A stretch of DNA of 64,000 bases from Sphingomonas soli NBRC 100801 (GCF_001591025.1 NZ_BCTZ01000015.1:62001-126000), one strand, 5' to 3'; positions 44,438 to 53,477 are shown, numbered from the stretch's first letter. The notes: generated from the sequence alone by a model not told the origin. Numbers and translations: made by a program.

Positions 44438-45055
44438 ATGAGCGACACGCTTACGCTGTCGGCCGAGACGCGCGAACAGGTTGGCAAGGGAGCCTCCCGT
44501 TTGCTTCGTCGTGAAGGCCGCGTCCCCGCCGTAATCTATGGCAACAAGGCAGATCCCGCCGCGATCCACGTATCGGAGCGCGAACTCACCAAGCTCCTGA
44601 TGACCGGCCACTTCTTCAATTCGGTGGTGATGATCAACGGCGAGCGCACCCTGCCGAAGGACGTTGCTTTCGACGTCGTCACCGATCGTCCGGTCCATGT
44701 CGATTTCCTGCGCATCGGCGAGCATTCGAGCGTGCATGTGAACGTGCCGATCGTGTTCACCGACGAAGCCGAAGCCCCGGGCATCAAGCGCGGCGGCGTG
44801 CTCAACGTGGTTCGCCACGAGCTGGAGCTGATCTGCGACGCGGCCGAGATCCCCGACGACATCACCATCTCGCTCAAGGGCCTGGAAGTCGGCGATTCGA
44901 TCCACATCTCGGCAGTGACGCTGCCGAAGGGCGCGAAGCCCGCGATCACCGACCGCGACTTCACCATCGCGACGGTCGTCGCTCCGTCGGCGCTCAAGTC
45001 GAGCGAAGGCGACACGAGCCAGACCGAAGCCGGCGAAGGCGATACGGCCGAATAA
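44438..45055 (+). CDS. rplY: 50S ribosomal protein L25/general stress protein CTC
   Basis: 205 residues. The L25 domain ([28 protein letters not shown], the VDFLRI strand) binds 5S rRNA, and the C-terminal CTC domain (residues about 95-180, including [21 protein letters not shown]) is the longer form found in many bacteria. The acidic tail is disordered. A hairpin follows the stop, then pth, the frequent neighbour of rplY. Confidence 0.95.
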   Translation: MSDTLTLSAETREQVGKGASRLLRREGRVPAVIYGNKADPAAIHVSERELTKLLMTGHFFNSVVMINGERTLPKDVAFDVVTDRPVHVDFLRIGEHSSVHVNVPIVFTDEAEAPGIKRGGVLNVVRHELELICDAAEIPDDITISLKGLEVGDSIHISAVTLPKGAKPAITDRDFTIATVVAPSALKSSEGDTSQTEAGEGDTAE

Positions 45056-45081
45056 GCCGCTTCCCGAACTTCACGGTTCAA

Positions 45082-45125
45082 AAAATCGCCTCCGCGCCCT
45101 ACTGGCTCGGGGGCGATTTTCTTTT
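45082..45125 (+). terminator. Possible intrinsic terminator after rplY
   Basis: AAAATCGCC (45082-45090) pairs with GGCGATTTT (45112-45120) over a 21-base loop, followed by CTTTTG. The long loop makes it weak, so partial read-through into pth is likely. Confidence 0.5.
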
Positions 45126-45137
45126 GAGGTGTGCGCG

Positions 45138-45707
45138 ATGCAATTGTGGGTGGGGCTGGGCAATCCGGGGCCGACATATGCGATGCACCGGCACAATGTG
45201 GGCTTCATGGCGATCGACGCGATCGGCGAGGTGCATGATTTCTCCGCGCCCAAGAAGCAGTTTCAGGGATGGACGCAGGAAGGGCGGATCGGCGGCGACA
45301 AGCTGATCCTGCTCAAGCCGGGCACCTTCATGAACGAAAGCGGCCGCGCCGTGCGCGCGGCGATGGACTTCTACAAGCTCATGCCCGCGGACGTGACCGT
45401 CTTCCACGACGAGCTCGACCTCGCCCCGTTCAAGGTGAAGGTGAAGACCGGCGGCGGCACTGCGGGGCATAACGGGCTACGCTCGACCGACGCGCATATC
45501 GGGCCGGACTTTCGCCGCGTGCGGCTGGGCATCGGCCATCCGGGGCACAAGGATCGCGTGACCGGCTATGTGCTGGGCAATTACGCCAAGGCAGAGATCG
45601 AGGATCTGAGCGACATGTTGGGCGCGATCGCGGCCGAAGCGCCCTGGCTGGCGGCGGGCGACGATGTGCGCTTCATGAACGACGTGGCGATGCGGCTGGC
45701 GCGTTAG
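45138..45707 (+). CDS. pth: Peptidyl-tRNA hydrolase
   Basis: 189 residues from the ATG at 45138 with GAGGTG seven bases upstream; a GTG nine bases earlier is possible. Pth releases stalled peptides from tRNA. Catalytic His19 in RHNVGF, the GLGNPG opening (6-11), FMNESGRAV, HDELDL and GGGTAGHNGLRS are all conserved. Together with rplY it forms a translation-maintenance unit. Confidence 0.96.
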   Translation: MQLWVGLGNPGPTYAMHRHNVGFMAIDAIGEVHDFSAPKKQFQGWTQEGRIGGDKLILLKPGTFMNESGRAVRAAMDFYKLMPADVTVFHDELDLAPFKVKVKTGGGTAGHNGLRSTDAHIGPDFRRVRLGIGHPGHKDRVTGYVLGNYAKAEIEDLSDMLGAIAAEAPWLAAGDDVRFMNDVAMRLAR

Positions 45708-45799
45708 GGCGCGTCCGGAGCGGGCGGGATGAAGTGACCTTCGGGCCGGCCTTCGTCATATGGGTGGGCCCGGGATTAGGGGCGGAGGCGTTTCTGGCT

Positions 45800-45830
45800 C
45801 TGGGTCCCCGCTTTCGCGGGGATGACGGGA
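45800..45830. repeat. REP-like hairpin (repeat family A, copy 4)
   Basis: CTGGGTCCCCGC-TTTCG-CGGGGATGACGGG, a single arm sharing the GGGATGACGG core with the other copies. It lies in the 340-bp gap between pth and the convergent TbpB-like lipoprotein gene. Apart from this unit, the next repeat and a terminator, I see nothing in that gap. Confidence 0.75.
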
Positions 45831-45864
45831 ATGACTGAAGGAAGGACGGGACGCTGCTTATGGC

Positions 45865-45917
45865 GACACCCCTCCACCGCCTGCGGCAATCCCCTCCCCC
45901 TCCGGGGGGGGAATTTG
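45865..45917. repeat. GC-rich repeat, partial (repeat family B, copy 3)
   Basis: ACACCCCTCCACCGCCTGCGG then CCCCTCCCCCTCCGGGGG and GGGGGAATTTGG: the right-hand portion of the family B element, matching the segment just before hisA. Confidence 0.7.
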
Positions 45918-45972
45918 GTCTGGCGCCCCCCGCTTCCCGTGACCGTCCGGAGCATGGCCGGGCAATTGGCCA

Positions 45973-46004
45973 AAGGAAAAGGGCCGAGGCATTGCCCCGG
46001 CCCT
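45973..46004 (-). terminator. Intrinsic terminator of the TbpB-like lipoprotein gene
   Basis: On the minus strand, GGGCCGGGGC and GCCTCGGCCC pair over a short loop (one mismatch), followed by CTTTTCCTTT. It begins about 45 bp after the lipoprotein stop. Confidence 0.8.
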
Positions 46005-46047
46005 TCAACCTGCTTCTCGCGAAACTCCGGACGGGCCGGAGCGCGGA

Positions 46048-47025
46048 TCAGGACTTCTTGCCGACCACGTCGCCGACGAGGCGGATGTTGGTGCCCGAGC
46101 CAGCGAAGGTCAGGCCGATCTGGCTGCCCTGCGACCCGAAGAAACCGCCCGCGATCGTGCCGGTGAGCGGTCCGCCCGTGATGCTGCCGGTGAACTGGTT
46201 CTGCCCGGCGGGGATCGCGCCCGACGCGGTCAGCGTGGCATAAGGGGTGGTCGCGCCGCCCGTAGCCGTCTGGGTCAGATCGAGCGTGAGATTGACCACG
46301 CCGGTCGAGAAATTGACGCTCAGCGTAACCGTGCCGCCGATGCGGTTCACCACGGTGGTGGCACCGGCATTGTTCACGATGCGGCCAACGACGCGCGCCG
46401 TATATGCCTGCGTGCCCGAAGTCGGCATGTCGGTCAGCACCGTGGGATAGCCGAACACGGTGTAGGTCAGGCGCTTCTGGCCCGCCGTGGAATCGCCGCG
46501 ATACCAATTGCCGTAGCTGAGCTGGGTCAGCGAGGCGAACAGCGGCTCGCTGGTCACGGTCGTCGGGATCACATTGTTGAGGAACTCGATCTGCGAGAAC
46601 TTGCCCGCCGTCGTCGTATCGTCGCTGCGGAAGACGAATTCGGTGTTCGCGGCAGCCGAAGGCGTGGTCGGCGTGGCCGAGGCGAAGCGCGTTTCCTCCG
46701 ATGCTTCGCGGAACACGAAGGTGCCGGTGCTGACGACATTGCTGGTCGCGAGGCGGACGCGATCGGTGCGCTGCTCGGTGGCGGCGGCGCCAAGCGTTAC
46801 GGCGCCCGCACCGATATCGCCGGTGAAATTGGTCGTCGCATTGATCGTCATGAACTCGGCGGCGCCCGAAAGCGGCAGCGCGGCATAAGTGGGCGATGCA
46901 GTCGGCGTCGGAGTGGGCGTCGCGGTCGGCGTGGGGGTCGGGCTGGTCTTCGTGTCATTCCCGCTGCAGCTCGACAGCATGACAGTCGCTGCGGCTGCGC
47001 TCATGAAGATGTGACGGCGAATCAT
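46048..47025 (-). CDS. Surface lipoprotein with transferrin-binding-protein-like (TbpB) barrel
   Basis: 325 residues from the ATG at 47025 with GAGGAG ten bases upstream. A lipobox LSSC ends the signal sequence; then a Thr/Pro linker ([13 protein letters not shown]), an N-terminal half and a C-terminal antiparallel beta barrel that ends with the [21 protein letters not shown] and QIGLTFAG strands seen in TbpB/HpuA-type and factor-H-binding barrels. Such barrels are carried to the surface by Slam proteins in other species, but no Slam gene is present here. Ligand unknown. Confidence 0.75.
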   Translation of the reverse strand: MIRRHIFMSAAAATVMLSSCSGNDTKTSPTPTPTATPTPTPTASPTYAALPLSGAAEFMTINATTNFTGDIGAGAVTLGAAATEQRTDRVRLATSNVVSTGTFVFREASEETRFASATPTTPSAAANTEFVFRSDDTTTAGKFSQIEFLNNVIPTTVTSEPLFASLTQLSYGNWYRGDSTAGQKRLTYTVFGYPTVLTDMPTSGTQAYTARVVGRIVNNAGATTVVNRIGGTVTLSVNFSTGVVNLTLDLTQTATGGATTPYATLTASGAIPAGQNQFTGSITGGPLTGTIAGGFFGSQGSQIGLTFAGSGTNIRLVGDVVGKKS

Positions 47026-47194
47026 TCCCAACTCCTCAGATATCGTATCTGCCCTAAAGGGCTTGGCCTCCTGTACCCCAGATGAACGGGGGTGCGTCAA
47101 GCAAAGCGGGACGAAGGAGCGACCAGACGCTGGAAAAGCAGGCGCGAACGCTCTATCGGGCAGCCTTTCCCGGAACATTACAGGTCTTTTTCTC

Positions 47195-48292
47195 ATGGGT
47201 TTCCGCTGCGGCATCGTTGGTCTGCCCAACGTCGGCAAATCGACGCTCTTCAACGCGCTGACCGAAACGGCGGCGGCGCAGGCGGCGAACTATCCCTTCT
47301 GCACGATCGAGCCGAATGTCGGCAACGTATCGGTCCCCGATCCGCGGCTCGACAAGCTGGCCGAGATCGCGGGCTCTCAGAAGATCATCCCGACGCAGCT
47401 CGGCTTTGTCGATATCGCAGGGCTGGTGCGCGGCGCGAGCAAGGGCGAAGGGCTGGGCAATCAGTTCCTGGGCAATATCCGCGAGGTGGACGCGATCGTC
47501 CATGTGCTGCGCTGCTTCGAGAATGACGACATCCAGCATGTCGACAACAAGGTCGATCCGATCGCCGACGCAGAGACGGTCGAGACCGAGCTGATGCTCG
47601 CCGACCTCGAAAGCCTGGAGAAGCGCGTGCCGAACCTCGCCAAGAAGGCGGCGCAGGGCGACAAGGAATCGAAGATCGCGGCCAGCGTGCTCGGCAAGGC
47701 GCTGGAGCTGCTGCGCGACGGCAAGCCCGCCCGCCTGACCGAGCCGGCCGATGACGAGGAAGCCCGCGTGCTGCGCCAGGCGCAGCTACTGACCGGCAAG
47801 CCCGTCCTCTACGTCTGCAACGTCAACGAGGAAGATGCGGCGAACGGCAACGCGCTTTCCGCCAAAGTGTTCGAAAAGGCGGCGGCCGAAGGCGCACAGG
47901 CAGTGGTCGTCTCGGCGGCTATCGAGGCAGAGATCGCGACCATGCCGGTCGAGGATCGCGGCGAATTCCTGGCCGAGCTGGGCCTTGAGGAAACCGGCCT
48001 CGCCCGCGTGATCCGCGCCGGTTACAAGCTCCTCAACCTGCTGACCTTCTTCACCGTCGGCCCCAAGGAAGCCCGCGCCTGGACCGTGCATGCCGGGGCC
48101 ACCGCGCCGAATGCCGCCGGCGAGATCCACAGCGATTTCGAGAAGGGCTTCATCCGCGCCGAGACGATCGCGTTCGACGATTTCGTCACGCTGGGCGGCG
48201 AGAGCAAGGCACGCGAGGCGGGCAAGCTGCGCGCCGAGGGCAAGGCCTATATCGTCCATGACGGCGACGTGATGCACTTCCTCCACAGCTAA
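47195..48292 (+). CDS. ychF: Ribosome-binding ATPase YchF
   Basis: 365 residues from the ATG at 47195, the family length. An Obg-type P-loop GLPNVGKST (9-17), the [22 protein letters not shown] switch region (starting near 67), the NVNEED nucleotide site (in place of NKxD, as expected for ATP rather than GTP binding) and a C-terminal TGS domain ([17 protein letters not shown]). It binds ATP and the 70S ribosome and dampens stress responses. Divergent from the TbpB-like gene across 169 bp with no evident motif. Confidence 0.96.
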   Translation: MGFRCGIVGLPNVGKSTLFNALTETAAAQAANYPFCTIEPNVGNVSVPDPRLDKLAEIAGSQKIIPTQLGFVDIAGLVRGASKGEGLGNQFLGNIREVDAIVHVLRCFENDDIQHVDNKVDPIADAETVETELMLADLESLEKRVPNLAKKAAQGDKESKIAASVLGKALELLRDGKPARLTEPADDEEARVLRQAQLLTGKPVLYVCNVNEEDAANGNALSAKVFEKAAAEGAQAVVVSAAIEAEIATMPVEDRGEFLAELGLEETGLARVIRAGYKLLNLLTFFTVGPKEARAWTVHAGATAPNAAGEIHSDFEKGFIRAETIAFDDFVTLGGESKAREAGKLRAEGKAYIVHDGDVMHFLHS

Positions 48293-48321
48293 GTAGTCAC
48301 CCCCTAGCCGGGATAGGAGTT

Positions 48322-48343
48322 TGTTAGGTCCCACCGCCTAACA
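48322..48343. promoter_or_regulatory. Inverted repeat upstream of the globin-coupled cyclase gene
   Basis: TGTTAGG-N8-CCTAACA, perfect 7-base arms, 28 bp before the ATG of the cyclase and 29 bp after the ychF stop. It could be an operator; there is no T-run, so a terminator is less likely. Confidence 0.5.
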
Positions 48344-48371
48344 GGTTGCTTCTACAGAGGAATGTTACCCG

Positions 48372-49691
48372 ATGTTGATGCGTATCTCAGCCGCGGGCCC
48401 CGCGGCTGACCCGATAGCCGTGCTTCAGGCCATCGTTTCCGAACATGGCGAGGCGATGGTCGCCAAATTCTACGAGACGCTGATGCGCGATGCGGATGCC
48501 GCGCAATTCCTGAGCAACGATGCGGTGCACGGCAGGCTGAGCACATCCTTGCTCGACTGGCTGCGCAGCCTGCTGGACGTCGAGGCGATCCAGGATTCGC
48601 CCGCGCTCCAGGAGAAGCAGCGCGTCGTTGGACAGGTGCATGCCCGCATCAAGATTCCCATCCATGTGGTGATGGAGGGCGCGATCATCCTGAAGAAGCA
48701 GATCTTCGAGCATCTGCGCGCGCGGGACGACGAAGGCGCGCTCGAGGTGGCCCAGCTTGCCGATGAGCGGATCGATCGCGCGATCATGCTGATGAGCCAG
48801 GCCTATGTGAAGGATACGACCGACGGCGCGCGGCTGGACGAGGCCTATCGGCTCTTCTCGCTCGATCAGGATCTGACGAGCGAGAAGGAGGCGCAGCGCG
48901 CGAGCCTGCTCGCCTGGAGCCAGAAGTCGCTGTTCGCCCTGCTGCGCGGCGAAGCGCTGGAAAAGGTGAGCGAATCGGAATTCGGCTTCTGGATCCGCCA
49001 CCGCGCCGAGTTCATGTTCCAGAACTCGGCCCAGTTGCGCGACCTGCTGGCCGAGATCGAAACCATCGATACGACGCTGCTGCCGCAGCTCGCCGCAACG
49101 CCGGCCCGCAATACGGACCTGCTGGCCAGCCTGCAGGTTGCGATCGACCGGGTCGGGTTTCTGGTCAGCGAGCTTTTCCAGACGCTCAGCGCGATGGAAG
49201 TGGGCCGCGATCCGCTGACCCGCGCGCTCAACCGGCGCTTCCTGCCCGCGATCCTGGGGCGTGAGGTAACCTACGCCAACAGCCACCAGACGCCGCTGTC
49301 GATCATGCTGATCGATGTCGATCGCTTCAAAGCGATAAACGACACGCTTGGCCACCAGACCGGCGACGTCGTGCTGCGCCAGGTGGCGCAGGTCATCATG
49401 GACAATGTGCGCCCGAGCGATTTCGTGTTCCGCTATGGCGGCGAGGAGTTCCTGATCGTCTCAGCCGAAACCCCGCTTGAGGAAGCGCATGGCATCGCCG
49501 AACGCATCCGCGAAAGCGTCGCCGCCCAGCCCTATGACGTGGCGCAGGGCACCCCGCTGCGCGTGACCGCATCGATCGGGCTGGCGGCGCATAGCGGGCA
49601 CCCCGACCAAAGCTATTTCATCAAGGCGGCGGACGACGCACTGTATCGCGCAAAGGCCAACGGGCGGAACCGGATCGAGATAGCCGGCTAG
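48372..49691 (+). CDS. Globin-coupled sensor diguanylate cyclase (DosC-like)
   Basis: 439 residues. A sensor globin (residues about 10-150) with its probable proximal heme ligand His90 in QVHARIKIP, a middle helical domain (165-270), then a GGDEF domain with GGEEF (356-360) and an inhibitory I-site RPSD at 347-350, five residues before it. It should make cyclic di-GMP in response to oxygen or another gas bound by heme and be feedback inhibited. Cyclic di-GMP commonly controls pili and biofilm, a link only inferred here. An ATG two codons inside is also possible. Confidence 0.85.
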   Translation: MLMRISAAGPAADPIAVLQAIVSEHGEAMVAKFYETLMRDADAAQFLSNDAVHGRLSTSLLDWLRSLLDVEAIQDSPALQEKQRVVGQVHARIKIPIHVVMEGAIILKKQIFEHLRARDDEGALEVAQLADERIDRAIMLMSQAYVKDTTDGARLDEAYRLFSLDQDLTSEKEAQRASLLAWSQKSLFALLRGEALEKVSESEFGFWIRHRAEFMFQNSAQLRDLLAEIETIDTTLLPQLAATPARNTDLLASLQVAIDRVGFLVSELFQTLSAMEVGRDPLTRALNRRFLPAILGREVTYANSHQTPLSIMLIDVDRFKAINDTLGHQTGDVVLRQVAQVIMDNVRPSDFVFRYGGEEFLIVSAETPLEEAHGIAERIRESVAAQPYDVAQGTPLRVTASIGLAAHSGHPDQSYFIKAADDALYRAKANGRNRIEIAG

Positions 49692-49697
49692 CCCCGG

Positions 49698-50084
49698 TCA
49701 GCTCTCGAACGCAGCGAGGATCGGGCAGGGCCCCGCCGCGCCGCCGCCGCATTCCTTCGCCAGCTTCCTCAGCGAATTGCGGGCGCGCTCCATCTCGGCA
49801 ATGCGGGCGTCGAGCGCGGCGATACGCTCGGTCGCCAGTTCGCGGGCGCGGGCGCGGTCATCGGTGGAGTCGAGCGCGAGCAATTCGCCGATCTGCTCCA
49901 GCGTGAAGCCAGCCGCCTGGGCCGATCGGATGAAGCGCAGGCGCCGCAGATCGGGATCGCCATAGCGGCGGATCGCACCGAAACGCTCCGGCTCGTTCAG
50001 AAGCCCGCGCCGCTGATAATAGCGTATCGTCTCGACCCCCACCCCGCCCGCTTCGGCGAGCTTTCCGATCGTGAGTGCAGCCAC
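49698..50084 (-). CDS. MerR-family metal regulator, CueR-like
   Basis: 128 residues from a GTG at 50084 with GGAG nine bases upstream. A winged-helix DNA-binding N-terminus (TIGKLAEAGGVGVETIRYYQRRGLL), a dimerisation helix (residues 80-110) and a metal loop with Cys112 and Cys120, the CX7C spacing of CueR. The serine of CueR and the first cysteine (Cys82) of mercury MerR are both missing at the matching place, so metal identity is uncertain. It is divergent from a Met/His-rich envelope protein with which it shares a MerR-type promoter. Confidence 0.85.
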   Translation of the reverse strand: MAALTIGKLAEAGGVGVETIRYYQRRGLLNEPERFGAIRRYGDPDLRRLRFIRSAQAAGFTLEQIGELLALDSTDDRARARELATERIAALDARIAEMERARNSLRKLAKECGGGAAGPCPILAAFES

Positions 50085-50087
50085 GTC

Positions 50088-50119
50088 TTGACTCCGTACT
50101 ATGGTACTGGGGCTATAGG
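50088..50119 (+). promoter_or_regulatory. MerR-type promoter/operator
   Basis: TTGACT at 50088-50093 and TATAGG at 50114-50119 are 20 bases apart; the long spacer and the dyad around CCGTAC-TATG-GTACTGG are typical of promoters that MerR proteins untwist. The start of transcription would fall at or next to the ATG at 50126. The gene for the regulator reads away on the other strand. Confidence 0.7.
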
Positions 50120-50125
50120 ATGGGC

Positions 50126-51490
50126 ATGACATCCAAGGCAAAGCATCTGTTTTCCGCGCTCGCGCTGCTCGCACCCGGCATTGCCGCGGCGCAGGACCAT
50201 TCGATGCACGGCATGCCCGCGTCGGCACCGACTCCCGCCCCGCCGCAGGATCATTCGATGCACGACATGGGCGCCCCCTCGCCCGCGCCTTCCGCTGCAC
50301 CAGCGCCGCAGGATCATTCGATGCATGGCATGGCCGAAGGCAGCGCCGCCAAAGCTCCCGCGCCGCGCGCTACGCAGGGTTCGGGCACGTCGCTGCTGCC
50401 GGGCGCGGAAGGCGCGATGCATGGGCTGCATCTGGCGGCGGGCGACTGGATGGTGATGGCGCACGGGATGCTCAATCTGGTCGCCACCGATCAGGGCGGC
50501 CCGCGCGGCGACAGGATGACGTTCGTCGAGTCGATGGCGATGCTGAGCGCCACGCGCGCATTTGACGGCGGCCGGGTAGAGTTTCGCGCGATGGGGAGCC
50601 TTGAGCCCGCAATGGGCCAGCGGGGCTATCCCAATCTGTTCGCAACGGGCGAGACCGCGCATGGGCGGCCTTTGATCGACCGGCAGCATCCGCACGACCT
50701 GTTCATGGAATTGTCCGGGCGCGTGGAGCTGGACGTGGCGCGGGACACCAGCGTCTTTCTGTATGGCGGCCCGGTGGCGGAGCCCGCTTTGGGGCCGAGC
50801 GCATTCATGCACAGGCGCTCGGCGCGCTATCTGGCGCTCTCCCCGATCGCGCACCATTGGTTTGACAGCACGCACATCACCTATAGCGTGGTGACGGCGG
50901 GGGTGCGCGGCCCGCTCCTCCAGTTCGAGGCATCCGCGTTCAAGGGGCGCGAGCCCGATGAAAGGCGCTGGAATCTGGACACGCCGAAGCTGGATAGCTG
51001 GAGCCTGCGCGCGACGCTGACCCCCTCGCCCAACTGGGCGGTGCAGGTGAGCCATGGCCGGCTGGAATCGCCCGAGGCCGGGCATGCGGGGGCCGATGAG
51101 CAGCGCACCACCGCGAGCGTGCATTACGCGCGCGGCGGCTTCTCCGCGATGCTGGCGGCAGCGGCGAAGCGCCGCGTGCCCGGCGACACGCTCACCGCCT
51201 TTTCGGGCGAGGCGAACTGGGATCTGGGCGCGCATCACAGCCTGTTCGGACGGATCGAGAATGTCGCCAATGACGAACTGTTTCCCGATCATGCCGATCC
51301 GCTGCACGACCGCAAATTCCGCGTGACCCGGTTCGAGGGCGGCTATGCCTATCGCGTGCCGCTGGGCGATGCCGAGCTGGCGTTGGGCGGCAGCCTGGCG
51401 GCCTATGCCAAGCCCCGCGCGCTGGATACCACCTATGGACGGGCACCGGTGAGCGCGACGCTGTTCGCCCGCTTGTCTCTCGGGAATTGA
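50126..51490 (+). CDS. Exported Met/His-rich protein, probable outer-membrane metal-resistance protein
   Basis: 454 residues from the ATG at 50126; an ATG two codons earlier is possible. After a signal peptide (about 1-22) it carries three copies of a QDHSMHGM/D motif at 23-30, 41-48 and 62-69, separated by Pro/Ala linkers: methionine and histidine ligands suited to copper or silver. The remainder is beta-rich, with an IDRQHPHDLFMELSG motif and a barrel-like ending in a phenylalanine/leucine strand (ATLFARLSLGN). The CueR-like regulator next to it supports metal-induced expression. No named family is assigned with certainty. Confidence 0.75.
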   Translation: MTSKAKHLFSALALLAPGIAAAQDHSMHGMPASAPTPAPPQDHSMHDMGAPSPAPSAAPAPQDHSMHGMAEGSAAKAPAPRATQGSGTSLLPGAEGAMHGLHLAAGDWMVMAHGMLNLVATDQGGPRGDRMTFVESMAMLSATRAFDGGRVEFRAMGSLEPAMGQRGYPNLFATGETAHGRPLIDRQHPHDLFMELSGRVELDVARDTSVFLYGGPVAEPALGPSAFMHRRSARYLALSPIAHHWFDSTHITYSVVTAGVRGPLLQFEASAFKGREPDERRWNLDTPKLDSWSLRATLTPSPNWAVQVSHGRLESPEAGHAGADEQRTTASVHYARGGFSAMLAAAAKRRVPGDTLTAFSGEANWDLGAHHSLFGRIENVANDELFPDHADPLHDRKFRVTRFEGGYAYRVPLGDAELALGGSLAAYAKPRALDTTYGRAPVSATLFARLSLGN

Positions 51491-51530
51491 GAGACTTTCG
51501 CGCGCAATAATCTGGTGCCAGAAGCACGCC

Positions 51531-52802
51531 ATGCGCTGGACTTCCAAGATCGCCGCCGCGGCCCTTGCCGCCCTTCTTCCGCTTTGCGCGATCGCGGCGC
51601 TCCCGGCATCGGCGCAGACCGCCACCGTCGAGAAGAAGGCGCCAGTCACGATCCTGATTTCGATCGACGGGTTCCGGCCCGATTATCTCGACCGCGGCGT
51701 GACGCCCAACCTGTCGGCGCTGGCGGCGAAGGGCATCAGCGCATCGATGCGCCCGAGCTTCCCGTCCAAGACCTTCCCCAATCACTGGACGATCGTCACC
51801 GGGCTGCGCCCCGACCGCAACGGCATCGTCGCCAACAAGATGGAAGACGCCGCGCGGCCGAAGGAAGTCTTCACCATGGCGAGCGACGATCCCTTCTGGT
51901 GGAGCGCCGCCGATCCGATCTGGGTGGATGCCGAGAAAGCGGGCATCCGCACCGCGACGATGTTCTGGCCCGGCTCCAACGTGGCCGTGGGCGGCACCAG
52001 GGAGCAGGACTGGCCCTATACGATCACCGGCGGCACGCGGCCTTCGGACTGGGCACAGTTCAACCAGGTGATTTCGGACACCCAGCGCGTCAACGGCGTG
52101 CTCGACTGGCTGCGGCGGTCGGCCGGGATACGCCCGAAATTCATCACCACCTATTTCGATCTGGTCGACACGATCGGCCATACCTATGGCCCCGGCGACC
52201 AGCGCACGACCGATGCGGTGGCCGAGGTGGACGGGAAGATCGGCGAGCTCATCGCCGGGCTCGCCGCGCTGGACCAGCCGGCCAATCTGGTGATCGTCGC
52301 CGATCATGGCATGGCGCAGACCAGCAGCGAGCGCGTGGCCCTGCTCACCGATTATGTCGCCAAGGAGGACTTCCGGCTGGTCGAGGGCGGATCCTATGCC
52401 AGCCTCTATCCGGCCGAGGGCAAGGAGGCGGCGGTCGAGAAGGCGCTGCTGGGCAAGCACCCGCATTTCGAATGCTGGCGCAAGAGCGAAATCCCCGCGC
52501 GCTTCCATTATGGCAGCAACCCGCGCATCCCGGCGATCCTCTGCCTGGCCGAGCCCGGCTGGGAAGTGACCGATCGCGCGCCCAGAAGGGCGAGCGTGGG
52601 CGGCGGGCACGGCTATGACCATGAATCGCCCGAGATGGCGGCATTGTTCATCGCCAGCGGCCCCGCCTTCCGCCCCGCCAAGCTGCCGCCGTTCGACAAT
52701 GTCGATGTCTATCCGCTGCTCCGCGACCTGCTGGGGCTACCCGCCGCTACGGACAAGGACGGCAGCGACGCGGTGTTCCGCGGAGTATTGATCCGGCGCT
52801 GA
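51531..52802 (+). CDS. Exported alkaline-phosphatase-superfamily nucleotide pyrophosphatase/phosphodiesterase (NPP-like)
   Basis: 423 residues with a signal peptide (ending LPASAQ near 29). The NPP signature is complete: metal Asp in ISIDGFRPDYL, nucleophile Thr in SKTFPNHWTIVTGLRPDRNG, DLVDTIGHTYGP with metal Asp and His, VADHGM, and GGHGYDHESPEM for the second zinc site. These enzymes cleave nucleotide pyrophosphate or phosphodiester bonds in the periplasm, providing phosphate or nucleosides. The exact substrate is unknown. It follows the metal-resistance gene by 40 bp. Confidence 0.92.
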   Translation: MRWTSKIAAAALAALLPLCAIAALPASAQTATVEKKAPVTILISIDGFRPDYLDRGVTPNLSALAAKGISASMRPSFPSKTFPNHWTIVTGLRPDRNGIVANKMEDAARPKEVFTMASDDPFWWSAADPIWVDAEKAGIRTATMFWPGSNVAVGGTREQDWPYTITGGTRPSDWAQFNQVISDTQRVNGVLDWLRRSAGIRPKFITTYFDLVDTIGHTYGPGDQRTTDAVAEVDGKIGELIAGLAALDQPANLVIVADHGMAQTSSERVALLTDYVAKEDFRLVEGGSYASLYPAEGKEAAVEKALLGKHPHFECWRKSEIPARFHYGSNPRIPAILCLAEPGWEVTDRAPRRASVGGGHGYDHESPEMAALFIASGPAFRPAKLPPFDNVDVYPLLRDLLGLPAATDKDGSDAVFRGVLIRR

Positions 52803-52844
52803 TACCGGCTTGCCAAACTCCAGTTTTCATCCGAAACTTACTGC

Positions 52845-53300
52845 ATGCTGTATCTCGAAGACATCTCCGTTGGCATGAAGCGCAGCTTCGGCCGTTACGA
52901 AGTCACGCGCGAAGAGGTGCTCGACTTCGCCCGCAAATATGATCCCCAGCCCTTCCACCTATCCGACGAGGCGGCGGCGCAGACCCATTTCAAGCGGCTC
53001 GCGGCGAGCGGCTGGCATACCTGCTCGATGACCATGGCGATGTTCGTGGCCGAGATGGAGGCCAATCCGCAGGCGAGCCTGGGCGCGGCGGGGATCGACG
53101 AGCTGCGCTGGCTGAGGCCGGTCTATCCGGGCGACGTGCTCCGCTGCGAGACCGAGGTGCTGGAAGTCACCCCGTCACGCAGCCGCCCGGAGATGGGCAG
53201 CGTGCGCAGCCAGATGCGGACCTTCAACCAGAATGACGAGCAGGTGCTTGGGTTTGTCTCGATCGGCCTGATCGGGCGGCGGCCCGCAGACCGCAGCTGA
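52845..53300 (+). CDS. MaoC-like hot-dog dehydratase
   Basis: 151 residues, one hot-dog domain. The hydratase-2 motif region FARKYDPQPFHLSDEAA carries the Asp and His of R-specific enoyl-CoA hydratases (D-x4-H pattern), and GIDELRWLRPVYPGD is typical. It probably acts on an enoyl thioester, but many MaoC proteins have unknown substrates. It is 42 bp after the NPP gene and may be co-transcribed. The 291 bp downstream hold a repeat and a terminator. Confidence 0.85.
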   Translation: MLYLEDISVGMKRSFGRYEVTREEVLDFARKYDPQPFHLSDEAAAQTHFKRLAASGWHTCSMTMAMFVAEMEANPQASLGAAGIDELRWLRPVYPGDVLRCETEVLEVTPSRSRPEMGSVRSQMRTFNQNDEQVLGFVSIGLIGRRPADRS

Positions 53301-53327
53301 TGGGTTGCCGGTCCGGCGATCGAGCTT

Positions 53328-53477
53328 CCTTCCTCCCTCGCTTTAGCGGGGGAGGTGGCAGGCCCGGGCTTGTCCGGGGCTGACGGAGGGGGGCGTAGCC
53401 GCGAGCGACACCGCGCGTGGAGAGGCCCCCTCCACCACTTCGTGGTCCCCCTCCCCCGCTGAAGCGAGGGAGGAAAA
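53328..53477. repeat. Inverted GC-rich repeat between the MaoC gene and petC (repeat family B, copy 4)
   Basis: Arms CTTCCTCCCTCGCTTTAGCG (53328-53347) and CGCTGAAGCGAGGGAGGAAAA (53457 onward) enclose CCCTCCACCACTTCGTGGTCC and a CCCGGGCTTGTCCGGGGCTGAC segment that resembles a family A half-unit, so this may be a composite. It fills most of the gap. Confidence 0.8.
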
